Position numbers and translations under genes: made by a program. From assembly GCA_036505275.1 (NCBI GenBank), contig DASXTS010000005.1, forward strand, positions 1-11,170: a stretch of DNA of 11,170 nt. The letters are read 5' to 3'. The notes under the pieces were generated by a model, which was not told the origin of the DNA, did not search any database, and saw only the letters and a list, made by a program, of their open reading frames with translations. The DNA is from DASXTS01 sp036505275 (GTDB lineage: Bacteria > Actinomycetota > Actinomycetes > Mycobacteriales > Pseudonocardiaceae). Positions 5,711 through 11,170 of this stretch are shown piece by piece; the first letter of the stretch is position 1; every line of letters starts with the position of its first letter.

Positions 5711-7252
5711 ATGCTGAACCTGGCTGTCATGCTGGACGACAGCGCCCAACGCCTGCCCGACCGCGACGCCGTGGTGCTCGGCGATATCCGGCTGTCCTAC
5801 GCCGCGGTGAACGCCGCGGCCAGCCAGGTGGCGAACCTGCTGGTCGAGAGCGGCATCCGGCCCGGCGACCGGGTCGCGCTGTCCTGCGTCAACGTGCCGT
5901 ACTTCCCGATCGTCTACTACGGCATCCTCAAGGCCGGCGCCGTCGTGGTTCCGCTGAACGTTCTGCTCAAGGGCCGGGAGATCGGCTACCACCTGGCCGA
6001 CTCCGGCGCCAGGGCGTACTTCTGCTTCGAGGGCACCGCAGAGCTCCCACTCGGCGCCGAGGGCTGGGCCGGGTTCACCCAGACCACGAGTTGCGAGCAC
6101 TTCTTCCTGATCACCGCCAACCCGGCCACGCCGTCCACTGTGGACGGTGCGACCACGCTGGGCGCCGCGCTGGCCGGTCGGTCATCGACGTTCGAGACCG
6201 TGGCCACGGAAGCGACCGACACCGCCGTGATCCTGTACACCAGCGGCACCACCGGCCAGCCCAAGGGCGCGCAGCTCTCCCACGCCAACATGGTGCTCAA
6301 CGCGCTGACCTGCCATCGGCTGTTCGGCACCGCCGAGCACGACGTGCACCTGGTGACCCTCCCGCTGTTCCACTCCTTCGGCCAGACGGTGCAGATGAAC
6401 GCCGGCTTCGGCGCCGGCGCCACCCTGGTGCTGCTGCCCCGCTTCGACCCGGCCGCCGCGCTGGGATTGATGCAACACGAGAAGATCACCTTCTTCGCCG
6501 GGGTGCCCACCATGTACTGGGGCCTGCTTTCCGCCGACGCCGGCCGGTTCGACCTGGACGCCATCGCCGCCAACCTCCGGATGGCCGTCTCCGGGGGCGC
6601 CGCGCTGCCCGTGGACACCCTGGAGCAGGTCGGCACGGTGTTCGGCGTGAAGATCCGCGAGGGCTACGGCCTGTCCGAGACCAGCCCGGTGGCCACCTTC
6701 AACCACCCCGGCACGCCGGCCAAGCCCGGCTCGATCGGCCAACCGGTCTGGGGCATCGAGGTCAAGCTGATCGACAACCACTGGCGCGAGGTGCCCGACG
6801 GCGCGATCGGCGAGATCGCCATTCGCGGCCACAACATTATGAGCGGGTACCTCGGCCGGCCCGACGCCACCGCCGAGGCGATCAAGGACGGCTGGTTCCG
6901 CACCGGCGACATCGGCCGCCGCGACGCCGACGGCTACTACTTCATCGTCGACCGGGCCAAGGACATGATCGTCCGCGGCGGCTTCAACGTGTACCCGCGC
7001 GAGCTCGAAGAGGTGATCACCACCCACCCCGCGGTGAGCCTGGTCGCGGTCGTCGGCGTGCCGCACGACAGCCACGGCGAAGAGGTCAAGGCCTACGTCA
7101 TCCGCCAGCCCGGCGCCGAGCTCACCGAGGACGAACTGATCGCCTGGTGCAAGCAGAACATGGCCGGCTACAAGTACCCGCGCCTGGTGGAGTTCCGCGA
7201 CACCCTGCCGATGACCGCCACCGGCAAGATCCTCAAGCGGGAGCTGCGCTAG
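5711..7252 (+). CDS. Acyl-CoA synthetase (AMP-forming, FadD-like)
   Basis: This 513-aa ANL-superfamily enzyme has the normal length of medium/long-chain acyl-CoA ligases. It would activate a carboxylic acid through an acyl-adenylate to the CoA thioester in the cytoplasm. The phosphate-binding loop LYTSGTTGQPKG is at 175-186. The adenine-binding motif GYGLSETSP is at 318-326, followed by GWFRTGDIGRRDADGYYFIV (394-413) with the ribose-binding Asp400. The hinge motif DRAKDMIVRGGFNVYPRELE is at 414-433, and the C-terminal MTATGKILKRELR carries the catalytic Lys506. All residues expected for activity are present. It follows the acyl-CoA dehydrogenase on the same strand with no terminator between, so the two likely form an operon in which the ligase makes the dehydrogenase substrate. 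The acid cannot be predicted from sequence. A fatty, aromatic or short branched acid are all possible. Confidence 0.93.
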   Translation: MLNLAVMLDDSAQRLPDRDAVVLGDIRLSYAAVNAAASQVANLLVESGIRPGDRVALSCVNVPYFPIVYYGILKAGAVVVPLNVLLKGREIGYHLADSGARAYFCFEGTAELPLGAEGWAGFTQTTSCEHFFLITANPATPSTVDGATTLGAALAGRSSTFETVATEATDTAVILYTSGTTGQPKGAQLSHANMVLNALTCHRLFGTAEHDVHLVTLPLFHSFGQTVQMNAGFGAGATLVLLPRFDPAAALGLMQHEKITFFAGVPTMYWGLLSADAGRFDLDAIAANLRMAVSGGAALPVDTLEQVGTVFGVKIREGYGLSETSPVATFNHPGTPAKPGSIGQPVWGIEVKLIDNHWREVPDGAIGEIAIRGHNIMSGYLGRPDATAEAIKDGWFRTGDIGRRDADGYYFIVDRAKDMIVRGGFNVYPRELEEVITTHPAVSLVAVVGVPHDSHGEEVKAYVIRQPGAELTEDELIAWCKQNMAGYKYPRLVEFRDTLPMTATGKILKRELR

Positions 7253-7280
7253 CCTCCGCGACCGAGCCCGTGCCGAGGGC

Positions 7281-7342
7281 GCGTGAACGCGACGTGAGTC
7301 AGGTGGGCCAGCTCGAGGACCTGACTGGCGTCGCGTTCACGC
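7281..7342. repeat. Large inverted repeat after the ligase gene (24-bp arms, 14-base loop)
   Basis: The arms at 7281-7304 and 7319-7342 are inverted copies matching at 22 of 24 positions. The two mismatches sit together in the middle (TG against CC), and the loop is 14 bases (7305-7318). The outer part of each arm is GCGTGAACGCGACG or its complement. It starts 28 bases after the ligase stop, so as RNA it would form a strong hairpin and could act as a terminator or 3'-end stabiliser without a U-tract. The near-perfect arms and the GTGAACGC core also fit a REP/MITE-like dispersed palindrome. The structure is certain; its role is inference. Confidence 0.9.
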
Positions 7343-7399
7343 CTCCGCGCCGTGGGGCGGCAGCCGGAGGTCACCGCTCCCGGTAACCGGCGCTCGCAA

Positions 7400-7439
7400 C
7401 TGTTCTGGCCCGTCTGGACGGGTGGCTTCACCCGAACAG
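7400..7439 (+). promoter_or_regulatory. Overlapping hairpins upstream of the MDR oxidoreductase
   Basis: CTGTTC (7400-7405) and GAACAG (7434-7439) are inverted copies. Between them are two local hairpins that share bases. CCCGT (7409-7413) pairs with ACGGG (7418-7422), and CGGGTG (7419-7424) pairs with CACCCG (7429-7434). The two cannot form together because they compete for 7419-7422. The second also uses G7434 of the outer arm. Such mutually exclusive stems are seen in attenuators, but no leader peptide, T-run or riboswitch core is recognisable. The array lies 78-118 bases upstream of the MDR start. Confidence 0.4.
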
Positions 7440-7517
7440 GTCAATGCTGGTCCTGGCGCGCTGCTCTAGCGTGATCGCCGACCTGCACTGTCCGACGGGG
7501 TACTTGCGGGAGGGACC

Positions 7518-8447
7518 ATGCGCGCAGCTCGGATCGACAGTTTCGGGGGGCTGGAGGTGCTCCGGGTCGTCGAAACTCCGGCGCCGGCCGTCGGACCGGG
7601 CCAGGTCCGGATCGATGTGGTCGGGTCCAGCATCAACCCCGTCGACATCGCTGTCCGCAGCGGTTGGATGAACGAGTTCGTACCCATGACGCCGCCGCTG
7701 ACTATGGGCACCGACGTCGCTGGCATCGTGTCCGAGGTGGGCGACGGGGTCACCGACCTGGCGGCCGGCGATCGGGTCTACGGCATCGCTGCCGCGCTCA
7801 TGGGTGGATCCGGCGGCTTCGCCGAGCAGGCGGTGACGTTTCCCGCCCTGCTGGCCACCGCGCCGGCCAACCTCGACCTGATGACCGCCGGCACCCTGCC
7901 GCTGGCCGGTGTCAGTGCCCTCGAGGCCATCACGGAGCGGCTCAACGTCCAGCCCGGGTCCCGGGTGCTCGTGCACGGCGCCCCTGGTGGCGTCGGCCTG
8001 GTGGCGGTGGCGCTGGCCATCCACCTGGGCGCGCACGTGGTGGCCACCGCGCACCGCAACGGCGTCGCCGCCATGAAGGAGTTCGGGGTCGACGACGTGG
8101 TCGACACCGACGTCACCGACCTCACCTCGCTGCAGCCCTTCGACCTGACCCTCGACCTGGTCGGCGCCGACCCGAGGCTGCCTGTGCAGATCACCAGGCC
8201 GGGCGGCCGTGTCGTGGGCCTGCGCACGATGCCCGACCAGCAGGCCGCCGAGGCCAAGGGCGTCAAGGCGGAGCTGCAGGGCACGCAGATCACCACCGAG
8301 CGGCTGAACCGCCTGGGTGAGCTCGTCGAGCGGGGCGTGGTGACTCCGCACGTCGCCCAGTCCTTCGATCTCGACGGCATCTCCGGCGCCTTCGCCGTCA
8401 AGGAGGCCGGCGGGGTGATCGGCAAGATCGCCATCGAGGTTGGCTGA
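7518..8447 (+). CDS. Zinc-free MDR oxidoreductase (NADPH:quinone reductase type)
   Basis: The 309-aa protein is a medium-chain dehydrogenase/reductase of normal length for the quinone-oxidoreductase branch. These enzymes use NADPH to reduce quinones or the double bond of enones, in the cytoplasm. The GroES-like N-terminal domain includes INPVDIAVRSG (39-49) and GTDVAGIVSEVGDGVTDLAA (64-83), followed by GDRVYG. The Rossmann domain starts at VLVHGAPGGVG (150-160), with the AxxGGVG loop typical of QOR-type proteins. The Cys/His ligands of zinc alcohol dehydrogenases are absent, so no structural or catalytic zinc is expected. The ATG at 7518 fits the conserved MRAARIDSFGG opening and is preceded by GGGAGGGA, though the spacing is only 2-4 bases. 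It lies behind a structured non-coding stretch that separates it from the acyl-CoA genes, so it probably has its own promoter. The substrate is unknown. Confidence 0.9.
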   Translation: MRAARIDSFGGLEVLRVVETPAPAVGPGQVRIDVVGSSINPVDIAVRSGWMNEFVPMTPPLTMGTDVAGIVSEVGDGVTDLAAGDRVYGIAAALMGGSGGFAEQAVTFPALLATAPANLDLMTAGTLPLAGVSALEAITERLNVQPGSRVLVHGAPGGVGLVAVALAIHLGAHVVATAHRNGVAAMKEFGVDDVVDTDVTDLTSLQPFDLTLDLVGADPRLPVQITRPGGRVVGLRTMPDQQAAEAKGVKAELQGTQITTERLNRLGELVERGVVTPHVAQSFDLDGISGAFAVKEAGGVIGKIAIEVG

Positions 8448-8515
8448 GAACGGCCGTTTGCTGGTGCGTCGTGCCGTGGCTGGAGGCCGCGACGAGCACG
8501 GAGACTGGGCGGGTG

Positions 8516-9325
8516 ATGCGGGCCGCCGTCGTCGCCCTCGCAGCGGTCGTGCTGCTGCTGGCCATCGTGTGGGCGTTCCAGCGGCGCCTGATCTACCTGC
8601 CGGCCACCGCGCCCGTGCCACCGGCCGGCACGGTGATCCCGGGCGCGCGCGATGTGTCCCTGCGCACCAGCGACGGCCTGGACCTTGGCGCCTGGCTGGT
8701 GCCGGCCACCCGACCCGACCGGGGCATCGCCGTGCTGGTGGCCAACGGCAACGCGGGTGACCGGTCCCTGCGTGCCCCACTGGCCAGGGCGCTCGCCGCC
8801 AGGGGGATGACCGTGCTGCTGTTCGACTACCGCGGCTACGCCGCCAACCCCGGCCGCCCCAGCGAGGCCGGACTGGCCCGGGACGCCAGGGCTGCCTACC
8901 GGTTTCTGACCGGCGACCTGGGCCTTGCGCCCGACCGGTTGCTGTACTTCGGCGAGAGCCTCGGCGCCGCCGTGGTCACCGAGTTGGCGGCCGAGCAGCC
9001 ACCGGCCGGGCTGGTGCTGCGCTCACCGTTTGTCGACCTCGCCTCGGTTGGCCGGCTGCACTACCCGTTCCTGCCGGTGGGCACGATGCTGCGGGATCGC
9101 TACCGGCTCACCTCGCATCTCGCCAAGGTGCGGGTCCCCGTCACCGTGGTGTACGGCAGCGAGGACTCGATCGTGCCGCCCGCCCACAGCCGTGCCGTCG
9201 CCGAGGCGGCACCCCGGCTGCGGCACGTCGTCGAGGTCATTGGCGCCGACCACAACTCGCCGGCCCTGCTCGACGGCGAACAGCTGGTCGACGCCGTGGT
9301 GGAGCTGGCCGACCACCTGGAGTAG
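8516..9325 (+). CDS. Membrane-anchored alpha/beta hydrolase (BEM46/S33-like)
   Basis: With the start at ATG 8516 the protein has 269 residues. Residues 1-21 form one hydrophobic segment followed by RR, consistent with an uncleaved signal anchor. GTG 8513 is directly adjacent and in frame and is an equal alternative; GGAG at 8500-8503 suits either. A start at 8471 would add a polar extension before the anchor and is less likely. The hydrolase fold is clear: VLVANGNAGDRS (73-84), the FDYRGYAANPGRPSE strand-loop (103-117) typical of BEM46-like proteins, the nucleophile elbow GESLG with Ser148, the acid in VYGSEDSIVPP (Asp217) and His246 in GADHN. All three triad residues are present. The substrate is unknown; an ester or amide hydrolase facing the cell exterior is plausible. 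It follows the MDR gene by 68 bases, possibly on the same transcript, and ends 12 bases from the convergent gene. Confidence 0.88.
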   Translation: MRAAVVALAAVVLLLAIVWAFQRRLIYLPATAPVPPAGTVIPGARDVSLRTSDGLDLGAWLVPATRPDRGIAVLVANGNAGDRSLRAPLARALAARGMTVLLFDYRGYAANPGRPSEAGLARDARAAYRFLTGDLGLAPDRLLYFGESLGAAVVTELAAEQPPAGLVLRSPFVDLASVGRLHYPFLPVGTMLRDRYRLTSHLAKVRVPVTVVYGSEDSIVPPAHSRAVAEAAPRLRHVVEVIGADHNSPALLDGEQLVDAVVELADHLE

Positions 9326-9337
9326 CCGAACCGCGGG

Positions 9338-10645
9338 TTACTGCTCGAGGCCGGCGGTGAGCAGGGTCCAGCGGCCGGTGCGGGCGGAATGGCGCAACCC
9401 GAACAGGCCCAGCCTGCCGGCCGGGATGACGAACGGCGGGATCAGCCCGGTGAGCATTCCGGTCCCGGCAGCGAAGCTGACCGGGACGGCGACGCCGTCC
9501 GCCACGACCTCCAGCAGGACGGTCGCGCCATCGGCCGGCGCGACGTTGCGCAGCCGGACGGTGAGCGGACCGGTCGCGGTGACGGCAAAGGTCCGCGCGC
9601 CGGCGTGGTCGATGGTCAGGCGTGCCGCGTAGCGCAGGACGACGGGTCGGTCGACCTCCAGCGCGGCGATGCGGTCCAGGGTGGCCTGCCGTTCGGCGTG
9701 CCCGTGATCCGCCCGCGCCGCGTAGGGGCTGGTGCCGGTGGTGTTCACGGTGTCGACAGCGACCGGGAACTGCCCGGCGACGGGCTGGGCGGGGACCGGC
9801 CCCGGCCAACCGGTGCCGGCCAGATCGGCGCCGGTCAACCCGTCGATCACGGCAGCACGCCGTGACGCGCGGGCGCTGGCCGAGATCTCGGCGTGCACGA
9901 AGACCGCGCCGGTCCAGGCCGCGGCCCTGCCCTGGACGTTGGTCGTGCCGTCCAACTGGGGCATCGGCGTCTGCCAGGTCCGCACCACGGCCAGGTCGTT
10001 CGCTGCCAGGCTGTCCGCCACCCGCGTGATCGGCACGCCGGCCGTGGTGGCCCCCGGCGAGAGGACGAGGTCGACGTCGGGTGCGGACTCGTCGGCGAAC
10101 CCGTGTACCTGCAGGTGCGGCAGCCCGGCGGCGAGCAGCGTGGCGGCCAGCCGGTGGAACAGCGACGCGGTGTGGTTACGCGGGTCGGCCAGGCCACCCG
10201 CTGCCCTCCGATGCGCGCCGGCGACCAGCAGCAACGATCCGGGGCTGCGCCGCCACACGGCCAACCCCACCTGCTCGCTGTCCTGGTCGGCCACCGGGTG
10301 CGGGCTGCCGATGACCAACCGGGCCGGAGCGCAGAGATCCACCAGCACCGCCGCCCAGGCCCGCTTCCCCGGCGCCGGCTCGGAGAACGCCAGACTGAAC
10401 GGGCGCCCGCTCGCGGAGTCGATGCCGGACGTGACGATGAACCCGAGCGGCCGGAGCAGCACACCGGCGTCGCCCCCGCCGAGCAGCCGGTGCAGCCCGG
10501 CGACGCCGTCGCCGGCCTCCGAAGCTGTCGGCTCCCGATACGGCTGGGCCTTCGACATGGTCGAGGTGAAGCCGGCCAGCCACTCGGCCAGGTCAACCAC
10601 GGGCGGTGGGTCCACCACGGACGGCCCGCACGTCGGTGGCGTCAA
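9338..10645 (-). CDS. Unrecognised 435-aa protein with a phage-tail-type GTSPYAARADHGH motif
   Basis: I cannot assign a family. The frame has strong GC3 bias throughout and appears to be a real gene. Residues 60-215 look like a compact alpha/beta domain with clustered conserved-looking polar residues: SPHPVADQDSE (114-124; His116, Asp120, Glu124), VAGAHRR (141-147), DPRNHTASLFHRLA (154-167) and LQVHGFADE (178-186). The pattern suggests a metal-binding hydrolase, but this is inference. Residues 304-316, GTSPYAARADHGH, match a motif common in phage tail and neck proteins. After it, ERQATLDRIAALE (318-330) is a likely short coiled coil, and 335-435 reads as a beta-rich domain. No signal peptide or membrane segment is seen. 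The start is a TTG at 10643-10645, 15 bases after the HAD stop, with GAGGG 9 bases upstream. GTG codons 9-10 residues in, or ATG at 10556-10558, are alternatives. Coupling to the HAD gene is likely. Confidence 0.7.
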   Translation of the reverse strand: MTPPTCGPSVVDPPPVVDLAEWLAGFTSTMSKAQPYREPTASEAGDGVAGLHRLLGGGDAGVLLRPLGFIVTSGIDSASGRPFSLAFSEPAPGKRAWAAVLVDLCAPARLVIGSPHPVADQDSEQVGLAVWRRSPGSLLLVAGAHRRAAGGLADPRNHTASLFHRLAATLLAAGLPHLQVHGFADESAPDVDLVLSPGATTAGVPITRVADSLAANDLAVVRTWQTPMPQLDGTTNVQGRAAAWTGAVFVHAEISASARASRRAAVIDGLTGADLAGTGWPGPVPAQPVAGQFPVAVDTVNTTGTSPYAARADHGHAERQATLDRIAALEVDRPVVLRYAARLTIDHAGARTFAVTATGPLTVRLRNVAPADGATVLLEVVADGVAVPVSFAAGTGMLTGLIPPFVIPAGRLGLFGLRHSARTGRWTLLTAGLEQ

Positions 10646-10660
10646 CTCCAGGCGCCCTCG

Positions 10661-11170
10661 TCACAGGTCATCGAGCAGGTCCGCGACTGACGCAACCACC
10701 CGGCTCGGCCGGTACGGGTAGCGGTCGATCTCGTCGGGACCGGTGATGCCGGTCAGCACGAGGATGGTGCGCATGCCCGCCTCCAGCCCGGAGATGACGT
10801 CGGTGTCCATCCGGTCGCCAATCATGACGGCGGTCTCCGAGTGCGCCCCCATAGTGTTGAGGGCCTCCCGCATCATCAGCGGGTTGGGCTTGCCGATGAA
10901 GTACGGCTGCACGCCGGTGGCTCTGCTGATGAGGGCGGCCACCGAGCCACAGGCCGGCAGGAGCCCCTCGGTGGACGGTCCGGTCGGGTCCGGGTTGGTG
11001 GCGATGAACCTGGCGCCGGCAGAAACCAGCCGGATGGCGGTGGTGATCGCGCGGAAACTGAACTCGGTGGTCTCGCCGAGCACCACGTAATCCGGATTCA
11101 CATCGGTGAGCACGTATCCGATGTCGTGCAAGGCCGTGGTGAGTCCGGCTTCCCCGATGACATAGGCGGT
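10661..11170 (-). CDS. HAD-IIA family phosphatase (NagD-like), N-terminus beyond window
   Basis: The reading frame is open from the window edge to a TGA at 10661-10663, giving 169 C-terminal residues. An apparent start at 11131 is an internal Leu codon: the preceding in-frame residues AYVIGEAGL are the standard NagD-family sequence, so the gene continues past 11170. Downstream are ATNPDPTGPSTEGLLPACGS (cap region), the motif III lysine in FIGKPNP and motif IV MIGDRMDTD, which carries the Mg-binding acids. The first motif (DxDGT) with the nucleophile Asp is outside the window. The family hydrolyses small phosphomonoesters such as p-nitrophenyl phosphate, nucleotides or phosphoglycolate; the substrate here cannot be told. 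It sits directly upstream of the 435-aa gene with 15 bases between, so the two are probably one operon. Confidence 0.93.
   Translation of the reverse strand, partial: TAYVIGEAGLTTALHDIGYVLTDVNPDYVVLGETTEFSFRAITTAIRLVSAGARFIATNPDPTGPSTEGLLPACGSVAALISRATGVQPYFIGKPNPLMMREALNTMGAHSETAVMIGDRMDTDVISGLEAGMRTILVLTGITGPDEIDRYPYRPSRVVASVADLLDDL

Larger units (their letters stand above)
7253..7517. other. 265-base non-coding stretch between ligase and MDR oxidoreductase
   Basis: No credible gene is seen here on either strand. It holds the large inverted repeat at 7281-7342, a small palindrome CCGGTAACCGG at 7380-7390 and the overlapping hairpins at 7400-7439. A possible -10 box TAGCGT is at 7467-7472, without a convincing -35, and would place a transcript start about 40 bases before the MDR gene. 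The purine-rich GGGAGGGA at 7508-7515 is the likely ribosome binding site of the MDR gene, although the spacing to ATG 7518 is short. Confidence 0.6.

Noticed and set aside
4647..7386. Long plus-strand frames at 4647-5717 and 5623-7386
   Set aside because: They are Arg/Pro/Gly-rich out-of-frame shadows of the acyl-CoA dehydrogenase and ligase genes, whose own frames carry intact family motifs.
8449..8458. Perfect 10-bp palindrome AACGGCCGTT after the MDR gene
   Set aside because: It is too short for a stable hairpin with a loop and is not repeated nearby; chance in GC-rich DNA is likely.
7428..8780. A 450-aa minus-strand frame opposite the MDR gene
   Set aside because: Its composition is typical of antisense high-GC DNA, with no domain. 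The plus strand encodes a complete MDR enzyme there.
4313..9325. A specialised-metabolite gene cluster
   Set aside because: A LAL regulator beside an acyl-CoA ligase and dehydrogenase can occur in such clusters, but no carrier protein, synthase or tailoring core is present in the window.
1..11170. tRNA, rRNA, CRISPR array or toxin-antitoxin pair
   Set aside because: I looked on both strands and saw no cloverleaf with conserved T-loop, no spaced repeat array and no small paired genes.

Overview
The window is high-GC DNA with strong G/C preference at third codon positions, SD-led or near-leaderless starts, a large ATP-dependent LuxR (LAL/MalT-type) regulator and fatty-acid-type acyl-CoA genes. 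This points to an actinomycete chromosome, possibly Pseudonocardiales or Streptomyces-like; the exact lineage is inference. No tRNA, rRNA or CRISPR was seen.

Layout. Positions 1-469 hold the C-terminal part of an IS1634/IS4-type DDE transposase whose N-terminus lies outside the window. Its 3' end runs into the tail of a minus-strand GH16-like glycosidase-fold gene (450-1562). That gene follows, on the same strand, a 899-aa LAL regulator (1613-4312), with a 10-bp tandem repeat at the junction. A 119-bp divergent intergenic region separates the regulator from a plus-strand pair: an acyl-CoA dehydrogenase of the GCDH/ACX4-like branch (4432-5613) and an AMP-forming acyl-CoA ligase (5711-7252). 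A 265-bp non-coding stretch with a large inverted repeat and overlapping hairpins comes next. It is followed by a zinc-free MDR quinone oxidoreductase (7518-8447) and a membrane-anchored alpha/beta hydrolase (8516-9325). Converging on these from the right is a minus-strand pair: a NagD-like HAD-IIA phosphatase cut by the window edge (10661 to beyond 11170), then an unrecognised 435-aa protein with a phage-tail-type motif (9338-10645).

How the genes may work together. The ligase would activate a carboxylic acid to its CoA thioester and the dehydrogenase would introduce the alpha,beta double bond. The divergently placed LAL protein is the natural candidate regulator, and three ACCTAAC copies in the shared intergenic region are candidate sites. 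The MDR enzyme and hydrolase may be a separate unit. The HAD and 435-aa genes look co-transcribed.

Most genes are familiar families. The least ordinary items are the 435-aa protein, the GH16-like protein with a changed catalytic motif and an IS-derived tail, the 24-bp-arm inverted repeat at 7281-7342, and several short phased repeats in leaders and promoters. No clearly new multi-gene system is visible.
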